Below are positions 13,396 through 13,513 of a stretch of 13,513 bases of DNA, piece by piece. Origin of the DNA: DAIOHQ01 sp036744635 (GTDB lineage: Bacteria > Planctomycetota > Phycisphaerae > Tepidisphaerales > Tepidisphaeraceae). A program made the position numbers and the translations under genes. The stretch covers positions 1 to 13,513 of the forward strand of contig DAIOHQ010000124.1 of assembly GCA_036744635.1 (NCBI GenBank), in the 5' to 3' direction. Within the stretch, counting starts at the first letter, position 1. Each line of letters opens with the position of its first letter. Below the pieces are notes generated by a model. The model saw only the letters and a list, made by a program, of their open reading frames with translations, ran no database searches and was not told where the DNA came from.

Positions 13396-13513
13396 GGGTC
13401 AGTTTGAAAATTCTGGGTGCCACAGGTCGCGGTAGTCCGAGACCTGTGCCGCGTAGCAACGCAGTAAGACACAGGTCTGCGAGTACGCCGACCTGTGGCA
13501 CCCAAACTGACCC
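13396..13513. repeat. 118-base nested palindromic element
   Basis: Three pairs of arms are nested about one centre. They are GGGTCAGTTTG (13396-13406) with CAAACTGACCC (13503-13513), GGGTGCCACAGGTCG (13415-13429) with CGACCTGTGGCACCC (13489-13503), and AGACCTGTG (13440-13448) with CACAGGTCT (13470-13478). The motif ACAGGTC is used in both inner arm pairs, so alternative foldings are possible. No reading frame is supported. The element ends at the window edge and may continue. Confidence 0.8.

Noticed and set aside
11978..13435. Plus-strand 485-codon open frame opposite parA
   Set aside because: Same codon-opposed register as the parA gene, with an Arg/His-rich translation. The minus frame has intact Walker motifs and a good ribosome site.
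13301..13501. N-terminal extension of ParA
   Set aside because: It crosses the promoter and the nested palindrome. The ATG at 13300 has GGAGG at ideal distance and begins the conserved ParA strand.

Overview
The window is GC-rich bacterial chromosome and most resembles a planctomycete, probably of the Phycisphaerae (inference). The reasons are a PEP-CTERM-sorted exported protein, a stand-alone pseudopilin-like protein of the kind that is very numerous in that phylum, a very large secreted glycoside-hydrolase-like protein, and several families of short palindromic repeats filling the gaps between genes. No rRNA, tRNA, CRISPR array, transposase or phage gene was recognised.

Left part (1-4660): after a repeat-filled left edge come an AraC-family regulator (minus strand) and, divergently, a PEP-CTERM exported protein. 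These are followed on the plus strand by a cytoplasmic oligogalacturonate-lyase-like beta-propeller (PL22 type) and a pseudopilin-like protein. A near-perfect palindrome lies exactly between two back-to-back -10-like boxes in the divergent intergenic region. The simplest reading is a small sensor/regulator plus pectin-fragment utilisation locus; the regulatory link is inferred.

Middle (4562-9884): an MltA-type lytic transglycosylase lipoprotein (minus) runs 99 bases into the 3' end of the pseudopilin gene on the opposite strand. Next are a nested AT-rich and CACGGAG inverted-repeat element, a strong intrinsic terminator, and a 1163-residue exported protein. That protein has a TIM-barrel-like region with two DEP motifs, a glutamine-amidotransferase-like region of the GH42 middle-domain type, Ig-like parts and a C-terminal part with propeller-like strands. 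Its promoter can be seen at 9856-9884.

Right part (10085-13513): all genes are on the minus strand. In transcription order they are a ParA/Soj-type ATPase with a long Ala/Pro-rich acidic tail, a VanZ-like membrane protein, a HIT-family nucleotide hydrolase/transferase and a MarC-family membrane protein. Palindromic repeats separate ParA from VanZ and HIT from MarC, and a roughly 118-base nested palindrome lies upstream of parA at the window edge. These look like housekeeping genes without a shared pathway.

The clearest unexplained structures are the repeat families, the araC-side palindrome, the codon-aligned antisense overlap, the architecture of the 1163-residue protein and the ParA tail. 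No defence or otherwise clearly novel multi-gene system could be supported.
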